From NCBI GenBank assembly GCA_018242625.1, contig JAFEBO010000008.1, positions 620,001-684,000 of the forward strand: 64,000 nucleotides of DNA, given 5' to 3'. A program made the position numbers and the translations under genes. Positions 45,311 through 53,631 of the stretch are shown piece after piece. Numbering within the stretch: position 1 is the first letter of the stretch; each line of letters begins with the position of its first letter. Source of the stretch: Planctomycetota bacterium. Its GTDB lineage: Bacteria > Planctomycetota > Phycisphaerae > Phycisphaerales > UBA1924. A model generated the notes under the pieces. That model saw only the letters and a program-made list of their open reading frames with translations. It ran no database searches and had not been told where the DNA came from.

Positions 45311-46156
45311 TCAGGCGCGACGACGACGGGCCGCGACGAGGCCGCCGAGGGCCAGGAGCGAAGCGGTGCCGGTGGTGGGGACGACCGAGACGTCGTAGTA
45401 CTCGATGTCGTTGACGGTGCCGTCGGAGCCCAGGAGGGGGTTGCGGTTGTGCTGCCAGCGGAAGCCAACCCAGGAGCCATCGAGGAAGCCGTTGGCGCTG
45501 TTGGTGTCGAAGGAGTTCACGACGGTCTTGCTGAAGCCCGAGGTGAGGTTGTCGAACTGGACGATGTAGGCCGCGGCGGCGCCGAGGGTGCCGGGGGCGT
45601 AGTAGGTGTAGCTCATCGAGAGGACGTCGCCCTTCTTGAAGGCGTCGGTGCCGTTGTTGTGCTCGCCGATGAGGCTGAAGTTCTGGCCAGCGCCGCCGAC
45701 GAAGACGGTGCCGCTGCCGACGACGAAGATGCCGCCTTCATCGACCCAGCCGCCGCCGTGATCGTTGCCGAAGAAGAGGCCGCCTTCGGGCTGCTGGGGC
45801 CAGAGCTGACCCGAGCCATCGTTGTCGATGTTCGAGTTGAGCTTCATCTTGTACGAGATCTTGAACGACTCGTTGTTCTTGAGGGCGAGCTTGGAGACGC
45901 CGCCGTCTTCGCTGAAGTAGGCGAAGTGACGGTTGGCGTACTTCTGGGGGTAGTCGAGACCGACGGGGCCCATGTTTTCCGTGATGCGGGCATGGCCGAT
46001 CTGGTTGGGGGCGATGTCGGGAGTAATGGAGGAAGCGGGGTAGTCGTTCCAGTTGCGAAGCTGGACGTTGTAGGCGTTGGCGCCGTAGATGCCGGCAGAG
46101 GCCGACGCGGCAGCGCCTGCAAGGACGGTGAGAGCCACGAGTGCACGAATCTTCAT
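45311..46156 (-). CDS. Secreted PEP-CTERM-like protein 1
   Basis: 281 residues. Signal peptide MKIRALVALTVLAGAAASASA. The body is a beta-rich domain of about 230 residues without a recognised fold (YNVQLRNWNDYP, GGLFFGNDHGGGWVDEGG). The C-terminus is VPTTGTASLLALGGLVAARRRR: a short Pro motif, a hydrophobic stretch and an Arg cluster, the layout of PEP-CTERM sorting signals, with PTTG replacing the usual motif. The ATG at 46156 has AGGAG eight bases upstream; a TTG two codons earlier is rejected. An operator lies 77 bases upstream, placing it in the LacI regulon. Confidence 0.75.
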   Translation of the reverse strand: MKIRALVALTVLAGAAASASAGIYGANAYNVQLRNWNDYPASSITPDIAPNQIGHARITENMGPVGLDYPQKYANRHFAYFSEDGGVSKLALKNNESFKISYKMKLNSNIDNDGSGQLWPQQPEGGLFFGNDHGGGWVDEGGIFVVGSGTVFVGGAGQNFSLIGEHNNGTDAFKKGDVLSMSYTYYAPGTLGAAAAYIVQFDNLTSGFSKTVVNSFDTNSANGFLDGSWVGFRWQHNRNPLLGSDGTVNDIEYYDVSVVPTTGTASLLALGGLVAARRRRA

Positions 46157-46232
46157 ATCCAAATCTCCTCTCGCGAGAATGCTGCGGTTTCGAGTGAATC
46201 CATCAACGACGAGGGATGGTGTTCCGCACCAC

Positions 46233-46246
46233 TGAAACCGTTTTCA
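46233..46246. promoter_or_regulatory. LacI-type operator 3 (PEP-CTERM-like gene)
   Basis: TGAAACCGTTTTCA, full consensus match. A separate inverted repeat CCCCCGT / ACGGGGG (46247-46253, 46266-46272) abuts its right side without a T run. The rest of the gap up to 46419 holds no gene. Confidence 0.7.
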
Positions 46247-46419
46247 CCCCCGTAAGAACGCACTCACGGGGGTACTTCAAAGCTGCGCTGTAAATCCGGC
46301 ATTGCCAGCAAAGTCGTTAGAAATGCGCAATCAATACGTCCGATAATCAATCGGAATCGTGCAAAAGATCGCCGCTCGAAAGGAGATTCAGGGATTCATG
46401 ATGCGGAATCCGGGGCTGC

Positions 46420-47988
46420 TCAGCGCGCGGCGGCCGGCATCTCGAGCTTGAGTCGCTTCATGCCCGCGCGGACTGCTTCGTGCGCATGAAACCATTTCCA
46501 TACGTTGCCGGTGCGCGCGTTTTCAATAGCCAGGAGGAGCGGGCCCTGGTCGATCGCGAGCGCATCGGGGGCGGCCCACGAAGCCTGGGGGCGCAGGTTG
46601 AATGCGTCGACAAAGCCGTAGCCGCCACCGGAATCAAGAGGTGCGGCAGGATCGCGCCAGGTGAGAGAGGAACCGTCGGGGCGTTTGAGATCGCGGTAGT
46701 AATGGAGAGCCCGCAGCGCGGCGTCGGGCTGGAAAAGGATGGCGCAGCCGGCGCCGTAGGGCGCGATGGTTCCATCGCCCCATTCGTCCTTGGCGCGGAA
46801 CGTTGAAAAATCGAAGTCGGCGCGAGAGCCGGGGAGAGTGATCAGCGCGGGGTAAACGCCGGCGACGAGGTAGCCCTTTGGATAGTCCGAGGCTGTGAGG
46901 CCCCAGGCGTCGGGCCCGAGAGTCGGGAGCTTGCGCGGGTTTTCGATCGCCTTGAGCCGGTGGAGCGTTGTCATGCGCCGGCTGTTCTCCCACCAGTCGA
47001 CGGGCGGGCGGAAGGTCACGCCGAAGTCCGACGGGTTGTCGGCGCCGAGTGCGGCGTAATCGATCCAGAGATGACTGAACGTGTTGACGAAGAGCGAGCC
47101 GGAGAAGGGGAACCAGACGACATCGCCGGTCTCCGCGGGAAGATCGGGCGGGAGAGCTTTGGCGTCGCCCGTAAATTTGTGGCTGCCGAGCTGTCGCCGG
47201 AGCTTGTAGTAAACAGCGGGGTCGATGCGGTGTTCTTCGATCGGCGCACAGACGGCAAGGAGCGTTGTGAGGCGGTGTTCGCAGCCCGAGTCGACCCAGT
47301 AGTAGGGGAGGATTTTTCCGTTGCCGGTCGTGTTGCTGGGGTCGTCGGGTTTCCATCCCAGCGAGATGAAGCCGCGTTCGTGCGCTTTGGCTTCGGGGCC
47401 GCCCTGGAAGAACTTCCAGTCGGCGTCGGCGAAGAGTTTGTCGGCGATCGTCGCGACTTCGCCGCCGAAGTAGGAGCTGGCGGTCAGCATGCCGGCGAAG
47501 AGGAGAGCGGAATCGATGGTGGAGACGGTGTGCTCGAGGCTCTTGCCTTTGTGGATTCCGGCGGTGGGTCCGTCCAGGTAATGCTGAAAGAGACCGGCCT
47601 TGCGGATCTCGGGGCGTGAGGCGAGGGTCCTGAGGACGAGCAGAGCGCGCTCGCTGGCCTGCGATTTGGTCACCCAGCCGCGTTCGGCGGCAATTGGCAA
47701 CGCGGAGAGAAGGAAGCCGACTCCGGCGACGCTGATGGTGGGATCGCTGGAGCGATCGCGGGGCATTCCGTTGGCGGGATCGCCGGATTCCCAGAGGAAG
47801 CGGAAGCAGCCCTTCTGGATCTCTTCGAGGAACTGTTCGTCCTGGGCGGAAAAAGTGAACGGGGGTCGGCGCACATCGGCGGGCGAAACGATGGCGTGTG
47901 CCGCGGCTGGATCGGGCGGGAGCTCCGCGATCGCGTGGGGCAGGGCGAGGCATGAGGCGAGGAGGATGTGGCGTTTGGAGAGGGTCAT
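46420..47988 (-). CDS. Secreted GH144-type glucanase (glucoamylase-family domain)
   Basis: 522 residues. Signal peptide HILLASCLALPHAIA, then a complete Pfam glucoamylase-family/GH144 domain: EEIQKGCFRFLWESGDP, a STIDSALLFAG segment, FVNTFSHLWIDYA, DAWGLTASDYPKGY, DGTIAPYGAG and AIDQGPLLLAIENARTGN. Characterised GH144 enzymes are endo-beta-1,2-glucanases that release sophoro-oligosaccharides. The ATG at 47988 is chosen because the signal peptide follows; the long frame upstream crosses the operator. No clear Shine-Dalgarno. Divergent from the lacI gene with a shared operator, so it is a prime regulon target. Confidence 0.85.
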   Translation of the reverse strand: MTLSKRHILLASCLALPHAIAELPPDPAAAHAIVSPADVRRPPFTFSAQDEQFLEEIQKGCFRFLWESGDPANGMPRDRSSDPTISVAGVGFLLSALPIAAERGWVTKSQASERALLVLRTLASRPEIRKAGLFQHYLDGPTAGIHKGKSLEHTVSTIDSALLFAGMLTASSYFGGEVATIADKLFADADWKFFQGGPEAKAHERGFISLGWKPDDPSNTTGNGKILPYYWVDSGCEHRLTTLLAVCAPIEEHRIDPAVYYKLRRQLGSHKFTGDAKALPPDLPAETGDVVWFPFSGSLFVNTFSHLWIDYAALGADNPSDFGVTFRPPVDWWENSRRMTTLHRLKAIENPRKLPTLGPDAWGLTASDYPKGYLVAGVYPALITLPGSRADFDFSTFRAKDEWGDGTIAPYGAGCAILFQPDAALRALHYYRDLKRPDGSSLTWRDPAAPLDSGGGYGFVDAFNLRPQASWAAPDALAIDQGPLLLAIENARTGNVWKWFHAHEAVRAGMKRLKLEMPAAAR

Positions 47989-48014
47989 TGTGCGGGAGGA
48001 AGGGTATCCGAAAA

Positions 48015-48028
48015 AGAAAGCGCTTTCA
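48015..48028. promoter_or_regulatory. LacI-type operator 4 (GH144 / lacI intergenic)
   Basis: AGAAAGCGCTTTCA: the core GAAAGCGCTTTC is a perfect 12-bp palindrome and only the first T of the consensus is changed. It lies 27 bases before the GH144 ATG and 67 bases before the lacI GTG, fitting control of both. Confidence 0.75.
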
Positions 48029-48094
48029 TTTTGGGGGTATGGGGGCGGAATTCGGGGCGGATGCGGCCTGAAAACGCTGATCAGCCGATAGCAT

Positions 48095-49138
48095 GTGATC
48101 GTGACTAGACGTGGGAAGGCAAGCGCATTCAGTAAAGGTGGGGCGTCGATCCAGGACGTTGCGCGCGAAGCGAAAGTTTCGATCGCGACGGTCAGCCGCG
48201 TTTTGAACCAGCCCGGGCTGGTGACCGCGGAGACGGCGGGGCGGGTGCGTGAGGCGATCAAGATGCTTGGCTATGTGCCCAACGCGTATGCGCAGGGGCT
48301 GAGCCGACGGGGCGGCAAGGTGCTGGGGATCGTGCTGCCGGATATTCACGGAGAGTTTTACTCCGAGCTTCTGCGGGGCGCCGACAGTGAGGCACGTCGG
48401 CTGGGCTTTCATCTGCTGGTCAGTTCGGATGCGCACGACCATGGGAGCCCGACAAGGACGGAGAATCTGGCGTTTGGCCTGATCGACGGGCTGGCGCTGA
48501 TGATGACCGAGCCCAACATGGAACTCTGGCGGGAGACGCTGGACGCGGCGCTGCCGACCGTGGTGCTCGATGCGGACGTGAACGAGCCGGGAGTGGACAG
48601 CGTTGTGGTGGACAACGCGATGGGGACTGGGGAGGCTGTTGAGCATCTCCTGGCCGGGACGCAGGCGGGCCGGTGTTACTTTGTGGGCGGCCCCCGTGAG
48701 AACTTTGATACGGCCGAGCGTGCCGCGGAGTTCAGGAAACGGCTGGAGGCGGGCGGCCAGAGCGTGCGTGAGGAGCAGTTGACGTTTGGGGATTACTCGA
48801 TCGACTGGGGCCGCAAATGGGCGACGGAGCGGCTGAAGGCGGGGGGCCTGAAGCAGTGCGCCGTGCTGGCGGGCAACGACGAGATCGCGCTTGGCATCAT
48901 GCAGGCGGCGCAGGATGCGGGGCTTGTGGTTCCCAAGGACCTGCGGATTGTCGGCTTTGACGACACGCGGATATCGACGCTGGTGCGCCCGGCGCTTTCA
49001 ACGGTGCGTGTGCCGCTCGCGGACATCGGCGCTGCGGTGGTTCGGCTGCTGGTGGATCGGGTGGGAAACAGCGAGAAGCCTGCGACGAAAGAGAAGCTGC
49101 CGACGAAGCTGATTGTGCGGGAGAGCAGCAGGGTGTGA
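48095..49138 (+). CDS. LacI-family transcriptional regulator
   Basis: 347 residues. N-terminal HTH with SIQDVAREAKVSIATVSRVLN and the hinge-helix segment PNAYAQGLSRR, then a periplasmic-binding-protein-like effector domain (GIVLPDIHGEFYSELLRGAD; AVLAGNDEIALGIMQA; IVGFDDTRISTLVRPALSTV). GTG start. The hinge helix predicts binding to a CG-centred palindrome, which is what the five sites in this region are. The effector is probably a glucose-containing oligosaccharide or phosphate derivative; this is not visible from sequence. It ends 20 bases from the convergent adhesin gene. Confidence 0.9.
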   Translation: MIVTRRGKASAFSKGGASIQDVAREAKVSIATVSRVLNQPGLVTAETAGRVREAIKMLGYVPNAYAQGLSRRGGKVLGIVLPDIHGEFYSELLRGADSEARRLGFHLLVSSDAHDHGSPTRTENLAFGLIDGLALMMTEPNMELWRETLDAALPTVVLDADVNEPGVDSVVVDNAMGTGEAVEHLLAGTQAGRCYFVGGPRENFDTAERAAEFRKRLEAGGQSVREEQLTFGDYSIDWGRKWATERLKAGGLKQCAVLAGNDEIALGIMQAAQDAGLVVPKDLRIVGFDDTRISTLVRPALSTVRVPLADIGAAVVRLLVDRVGNSEKPATKEKLPTKLIVRESSRV

Positions 49139-49158
49139 GGGGTGCCTGGTTTCGCGGG

Positions 49159-52100
49159 CTAAGAGCAGAGAAAAGCGTCGTAGGCGCTGGCGAAAATCAC
49201 AAAGTCCGCATCATCAACTTGGCTGTCGCCGTTGAGGTCGGAGGGACAACCCGCGGGCATGTTTGGGTCGTCGCAGACGAGTAGGTCGTAGGCGGTGGCG
49301 AAGAGGACGAAGTCGGCATCGTCCACCTGCTGATCGCAGCTCAAGTCGGAGGTGCAGGTCGAGAGCGAGGCGGGCGTGCTTGTGATCGTGCCGCAGGCGT
49401 TAGTTGCGATGACGTTGTAGCGTCCGTCATCGCCTGAGCGTGCGGAGGCGATCTGAAGCGTTGCGAGTTGAGCGCCCGAGATTGTCGAGCCGTTGCCGGT
49501 CGGTCCGTCGGTGAGCGGCGCGTAAAGGCCGCTCCCGGGAGATGTTTCCTTCTGCCACTGATAGGAGAGGACGTTGCCGCTGGCGGTCACGGACAGCGAT
49601 GCACCCGCGGGGCATCCGATGGTGTTCTGCGGGGGAGTGACAATGGCGGGCTGGGATGTCCCGCTGGGCGACGCGATCAACCCCATGGTTCCAGGGGTGA
49701 GCGAGGGAGTGACTCCAAGGCCACCGATCAGTTGATCGACGCAGACCTGCGTGAAGGCTCCCGTGACCGTAGGTGCGGTGACGACAGAGAAGGCATCGTT
49801 GAGAACCGGGACGTAAGGGGTGATGAACTTTGCGGTCACACCACCCGCGATCGTGGCCTGCGTGGTCGCGGCGATGCGGCCGAACTGTGAAGTAGCAAGG
49901 CCGCCGAGTTCGAAGCGGAGAAGTGAGGCGCCTGTTTGCGTGAAGGCACCTGTGAGATTGAGCAGGCCGCCAGTGCCCAAGACGAGCTTGCCGGTGTTGC
50001 TGAGCGTGCCGCCTTGCGGCGTGGAGGGGAAGGTGGCGTTGCTGAGGATGCGTAACTCGCCTTGGACGCTGTTGAGCGCGGACCAGTTGGTGAGACTGCT
50101 TCCCGCGCCGGAGACCTGAACGGTGGTGGAAGGTGCGATGATGCGGACGATGCCGAGGGAGAGGGCTCCGCCGCCGGAGACTTTCCATGTACCGCCGGAG
50201 AGCGTGGCCGTGCCGGTGTTGAGATTGGAGACTCCACTGCTGACGCTGAGGGTTCCCTGCTGAACATCGACGGTGCCGGTGTTGGTGAAGTTGACAGCAA
50301 GTGTCGTAGTGAAGTTGCCGCTCTTGCTAAAGGTGCCTGCGTTCAGAAACTGATTGGAGCCGGTGCTCTGACCGAATGTGACCCCGCTGTTTCCGGTGCT
50401 TGCTACCGTCAGTATTCCGCCCGCTAGGATCGAGAACGTGCCGCCCGCCATTCCGAAGTGACCGTTTGTGATGCTGCCAGAGCCGGCGATTTCAAGCGTT
50501 CGGAGCAGATTCATCTGCGCGGCGATGTTCGGTCCGGTGAACGTCGCTCCCGCCGCCACCGTCGTCTTTCCGGACCCCGACATCGTCCCGCCGTTCCAGC
50601 TCATCGCGCTCGTCACGGTCACGTTGCCCGAGCCGGTCAGCGTCCCGCTTCCCCCGATCGTGAGATTCGCGACAGACAGGTTGCTGTTCCCGTAATTGAG
50701 CAAGCCGTTGGTAATGGACAGCGAGCCGGGAGGTGTAATCATGAGGCCACCATTGAATTGCACCGATGCACCGCTTGGCAGTGCTACCGAAGGAAGCGAC
50801 ATTGGATCGCTGAACGTGATCGCTCCGCCGTTGAACAGCACCGGGCCGGTGACGCCGAAGGTGCCGGGGGGGAAGGAGTGCGTGCCGCCATTGAAAGCAA
50901 CGGTGCCAGCACCAGTCACCGTGCTGCCGGGGTTGTACGTGAAGTTGCTGCTGAAGAGCAGGGTGGCACCAGGCTTGGCGATCATGCTGCCGCTGTTACT
51001 TCCGCCGCTACTGACGTTGAGTGTTCCCTGCTGAACATCGACGGTGCCGGTGTTGGTGAAAGGGACTGCGATCGTCGTAGTAAAGTTCCCGCTCTTGGTG
51101 AGGGTTCCGGCGTTCAGGAACTGGTTTACACCGGTGCTCTGACCGAAGGTGATACCAAAGTTGCTCGTGCTCGCCACCGTAAGAGTTCCACCCGCCAGGA
51201 TCGAGAGCGTGCCACCGGACATTCCGAAGTGGCCGTTTGTGATGCTGCCCGAGCCGGCGATCTCAAGCGTTCGGAGTAAGCTCATCTGGCCTACGTCATT
51301 CGGCCCGGTGAAGGTCGCTCCCGCCGCCACCGTCGTCTTTCCCGACCCCTGCATCCAGCCGCCGTTCCAGTTCATCGAGCTCGTCACGGTCACATTGCCC
51401 GAGCCGGTCAGCGTGCCGCTTCCCCCGATCGTGAGAGCCGCGACGGACAAGTTGCTGCTCCCGTAATTGAGCGTGCCGTTCGTTACGGATAGCGAGCCGG
51501 GAGGCGTAATCGTAAGGCCACCGTTGAATTGCACCGAAGCACCGCTTGGCAGCGCCACCGAAGGAAACGACATGGGGTCGCTGAAGGTGATTGCACCGCC
51601 GTTGAACAGCACCGGGCCGGAGGTGCCAAAGGTGCCAGCCGAAAAAGAGTGGGTGCCACCATTGAAAGCAACGGTGCCGGGACCGGTCACGGTGCTACCG
51701 GGGTTGTAGGTGAACCCATTGCTGAACAAAAGTGTGGCATTGGATTCGGCAATCATGCTGCCCCTGTTACTTCCGCCGCTACTGACGTTGAGTGTTCCCT
51801 GTTGAACATCTACGGTGCCGGTGTTGCTGAAGGCAACGCCGATCGTCGTGGTGAAGTTGCCGCTCTTGGTGAGGGTGCCTGCGTTCAATAACTGGTTCAC
51901 ACCGGTGCTCTGACCGAAGGTGATACCAAAGTTGCTCGTGCTCGCCACCGTAAGAGTTCCACCCGCCAGGATCGAGAGCGTGCCACCGGACATGCCGAAG
52001 TGGCCGTTGGTGATGCTGCCGGAGCCGGCGATCTCAACCGTTCGGAGCAGATTCATCTGAGCGGCGACGTTCGGCCCGGTGAACGTCGCTCCCGCCGCCA

Positions 52101-52464
52101 CCGTTGTCTTCCCCGACCCGGACATCGTCCCGCCGTTCCACGTCATCGTGCCAGTCACCGTCACGTCAGCTGTACCCGAAAGCGTCCCTCCGTTGACTGT
52201 GAGATTCGCGACGGACACCGGCGTATTTGCGGAAACGGTTCCGGAATTGATGATCGCCGAGTCTGCCGCGCCGGGCGGGCCGCCGGAGGGAGACCAGTTG
52301 CCCGGCGTGGCCCAGTTACCGTCACCGGCGGAGCCGGTCCATGTATAAGTGGTCGCGAGGGAAATTCGGGAGAAGGCGATCAGTGTCGCGGTCAGCAGGA
52401 TCCATCGCGTGCTTGGGAGAACCAGGTAGGCGGCACAGCTTTTCACAGCAGAAACGCAGCGCAT
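49159..52464 (-). CDS. Large secreted repeat adhesin-like protein with Ig-like and dockerin C-terminus
   Basis: 1101 residues. Signal region MRCVSAVKSCAAYLV through a hydrophobic stretch ending SRISLA, then TYTWTGSAGDGNWATPGNWSP, the opening typical of passenger-associated (PATR/autotransporter-type) beta-helix proteins. The body is about 2.6 copies of a 257-residue unit (GSGKTTVAAGATFTGPN, NTGTVDVQQGTLNVSS). It is followed by a beta region, an Ig-like domain (LSYQWQKE to SGDDGRYNVIATNACG) and two dockerin-like calcium loops at the end. AAGGAG is six bases before the ATG at 52464; an ATG at 52470 is too close. Likely cell-surface or matrix adhesin. No autotransporter barrel is present, so surface retention is unexplained. 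Confidence 0.8.
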   Translation of the reverse strand: MRCVSAVKSCAAYLVLPSTRWILLTATLIAFSRISLATTYTWTGSAGDGNWATPGNWSPSGGPPGAADSAIINSGTVSANTPVSVANLTVNGGTLSGTADVTVTGTMTWNGGTMSGSGKTTVAAGATFTGPNVAAQMNLLRTVEIAGSGSITNGHFGMSGGTLSILAGGTLTVASTSNFGITFGQSTGVNQLLNAGTLTKSGNFTTTIGVAFSNTGTVDVQQGTLNVSSGGSNRGSMIAESNATLLFSNGFTYNPGSTVTGPGTVAFNGGTHSFSAGTFGTSGPVLFNGGAITFSDPMSFPSVALPSGASVQFNGGLTITPPGSLSVTNGTLNYGSSNLSVAALTIGGSGTLTGSGNVTVTSSMNWNGGWMQGSGKTTVAAGATFTGPNDVGQMSLLRTLEIAGSGSITNGHFGMSGGTLSILAGGTLTVASTSNFGITFGQSTGVNQFLNAGTLTKSGNFTTTIAVPFTNTGTVDVQQGTLNVSSGGSNSGSMIAKPGATLLFSSNFTYNPGSTVTGAGTVAFNGGTHSFPPGTFGVTGPVLFNGGAITFSDPMSLPSVALPSGASVQFNGGLMITPPGSLSITNGLLNYGNSNLSVANLTIGGSGTLTGSGNVTVTSAMSWNGGTMSGSGKTTVAAGATFTGPNIAAQMNLLRTLEIAGSGSITNGHFGMAGGTFSILAGGILTVASTGNSGVTFGQSTGSNQFLNAGTFSKSGNFTTTLAVNFTNTGTVDVQQGTLSVSSGVSNLNTGTATLSGGTWKVSGGGALSLGIVRIIAPSTTVQVSGAGSSLTNWSALNSVQGELRILSNATFPSTPQGGTLSNTGKLVLGTGGLLNLTGAFTQTGASLLRFELGGLATSQFGRIAATTQATIAGGVTAKFITPYVPVLNDAFSVVTAPTVTGAFTQVCVDQLIGGLGVTPSLTPGTMGLIASPSGTSQPAIVTPPQNTIGCPAGASLSVTASGNVLSYQWQKETSPGSGLYAPLTDGPTGNGSTISGAQLATLQIASARSGDDGRYNVIATNACGTITSTPASLSTCTSDLSCDQQVDDADFVLFATAYDLLVCDDPNMPAGCPSDLNGDSQVDDADFVIFASAYDAFLCS
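50220..52220 (-). repeat. Tandem 771-bp coding repeats in adhesin gene
   Basis: Identical anchors recur exactly 771 bases apart: GCTCCCGCCGCCACCG at 50546, 51317 and 52088, and ATGCTGCC at 50471, 51242 and 52013. The period is 257 codons with no frame change. Nucleotide similarity is very high over most of each unit; the copy nearest the C-terminus is incomplete. Confidence 0.92.
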
Positions 52465-52498
52465 CGACATCTCCTTCTCCGGAAAAGCCGGAAGCGTC

Positions 52499-52532
52499 AA
52501 GAAGAAAGCCCCGCGGCACGATCGCCGCGGGG
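52499..52532 (-). terminator. Intrinsic terminator inside the adhesin leader
   Basis: Perfect 9-bp stem CCCCGCGGC / GCCGCGGGG, 6-base loop, followed on the minus strand by CTTTCTTCTT, only 35 bases before the adhesin start codon. A terminator before the gene suggests attenuation or a riboswitch expression platform. Confidence 0.65.
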
Positions 52533-52567
52533 GATTACCTTGATTCCCGCCTGTCCTCCATACAAAG

Positions 52568-52640
52568 TTGCGCCAGGCTTCCCGCAGGGATTTCTGTGGC
52601 TTTGTGCGAGGCAAAGCCGTCGATTTGCCTGTGCCGGTCG
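52568..52640 (-). ncRNA. GEMM-like (cyclic-di-GMP-I) riboswitch candidate in adhesin leader
   Basis: On the minus strand, in order: CACAGGCAAATC, a hairpin CGA(C)GGC-TTT-GCCTCG, CGCACAAAGCCACAG, a hairpin TCCC-TGC-GGGA, and AAGCCTGG. The GEMM-I consensus, from memory, has GGCAAACC, a hairpin, GACGCAAAGCCAC, a hairpin and AGCCGGG, so the order and most conserved bases agree, with a 2-base insertion in the second block. An intrinsic terminator follows. The rest of 52465-52986 between the divergent genes holds no supported gene. Confidence 0.38.
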
Positions 52641-52986
52641 TGCAGGGGCGAACGCGGCTATTCCTGCTCAGAACGGCGGTTCAGGAGGAGATGAGGTCGT
52701 GTTAGGCGTTCGCGAAATGGATGAAACCGGCGTTGCCCACATTCCGAAGCAGCAAAAGCCCCTTCCGCGTCTCCGCTTCGGGGCCGAAACATGAGACCCA
52801 CCCGGTTTTCATACAACGACACGTCCAATCGCCCGCACGCGAACAGGCAGATTGTTGTCTATTGCGGCCGTACAGAGCGGAATTGGGTGCGTTCAGCGAA
52901 GCGTTTGGTCTGTAACTCTCCTCCGGGATGTTTTCTCGTGGAAGCTCCGAACCAATTGTCGCCCCTATGAGGTAAACTCCCGGGGA

Positions 52987-53631
52987 TTGGAACAGAACGC
53001 GAACCATCCGCCCGATCACGTCCGCACGGCTCCTTCTCCTGAGGGCAGCGTTACGCGTCTGGTCAACCGCATCGGGGCGGGAGAATTGGCTTCGCACGAT
53101 GCCATGGTGCCGGCGGTGTATGAAGTGCTGAAGCAGATCGCGCGTCAGCGGGCGGCGGAGAGCAACTTGGGCTGGCGGCCGACTGAACTGGTGCACGAGG
53201 CGTTTTTGAAATTGTTTGGGAGGGGGCCGGTCGCCTTTGAGAGCCGGGCGCATTTTTATGGTTCGGCGGCGCGGGCGATGCAGCAGCTCTTGATCAACAC
53301 GGCCAAGTCGGCGCATCACCGCTACACGGTGGATATGCCGCCGGAAGGACTGGCCGCGGCGTCGAACGAGGAGCCGCTCGACGGGGTTCCTGGGGGCGAT
53401 GGCGTGCCGCGGGTGGACCGATCGGGTTCACTGGATGTATCGCTGGTGGCGTCGGCGATTGAAGAACTGGCGGAGCAGGACGGGCCGCTGGCGGAGTTGG
53501 CGCGGCTGCGGATTTTCGCGGGGTTGTCCACGATCGAGGTGGCGCGGACGCTGAATATCTCGGAACATCGTGCCGAGCGTGAGTGGACGCTGGCGAAGGC
53601 GTGGATCTCGAGGAAGGTGCGCGGTGGGTGA
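52987..53631 (+). CDS. ECF sigma factor of the planctomycete TIGR02999 type
   Basis: 214 residues. Region 2 has LNxxGW-like AESNLGWRPTELVHEAFLKLF and FYGSAARAMQQLLINTA; region 4 is RLRIFAGLSTIEVARTLNIS with HRAEREWTLAKAWI. This pattern matches the ECF group usually encoded next to Ser/Thr kinases in planctomycetes. No anti-sigma gene is seen; the coupled kinase is the probable regulator. Start is uncertain: the TTG at 52987 is chosen; the frame is open further upstream. The stop overlaps the kinase ATG (TGATG). Confidence 0.88.
   Translation: MEQNANHPPDHVRTAPSPEGSVTRLVNRIGAGELASHDAMVPAVYEVLKQIARQRAAESNLGWRPTELVHEAFLKLFGRGPVAFESRAHFYGSAARAMQQLLINTAKSAHHRYTVDMPPEGLAAASNEEPLDGVPGGDGVPRVDRSGSLDVSLVASAIEELAEQDGPLAELARLRIFAGLSTIEVARTLNISEHRAEREWTLAKAWISRKVRGG

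Noticed and set aside
46247..46272. CCCCCGT / ACGGGGG inverted repeat as a terminator of the GH144 gene
   Set aside because: No T run on either side and more than 140 bases from the stop; noted only beside operator 3.
50220..52220. Possible CRISPR array or mobile repeat
   Set aside because: Units are 771 bp, in frame and protein-coding; no short repeats with unique spacers and no cas genes.
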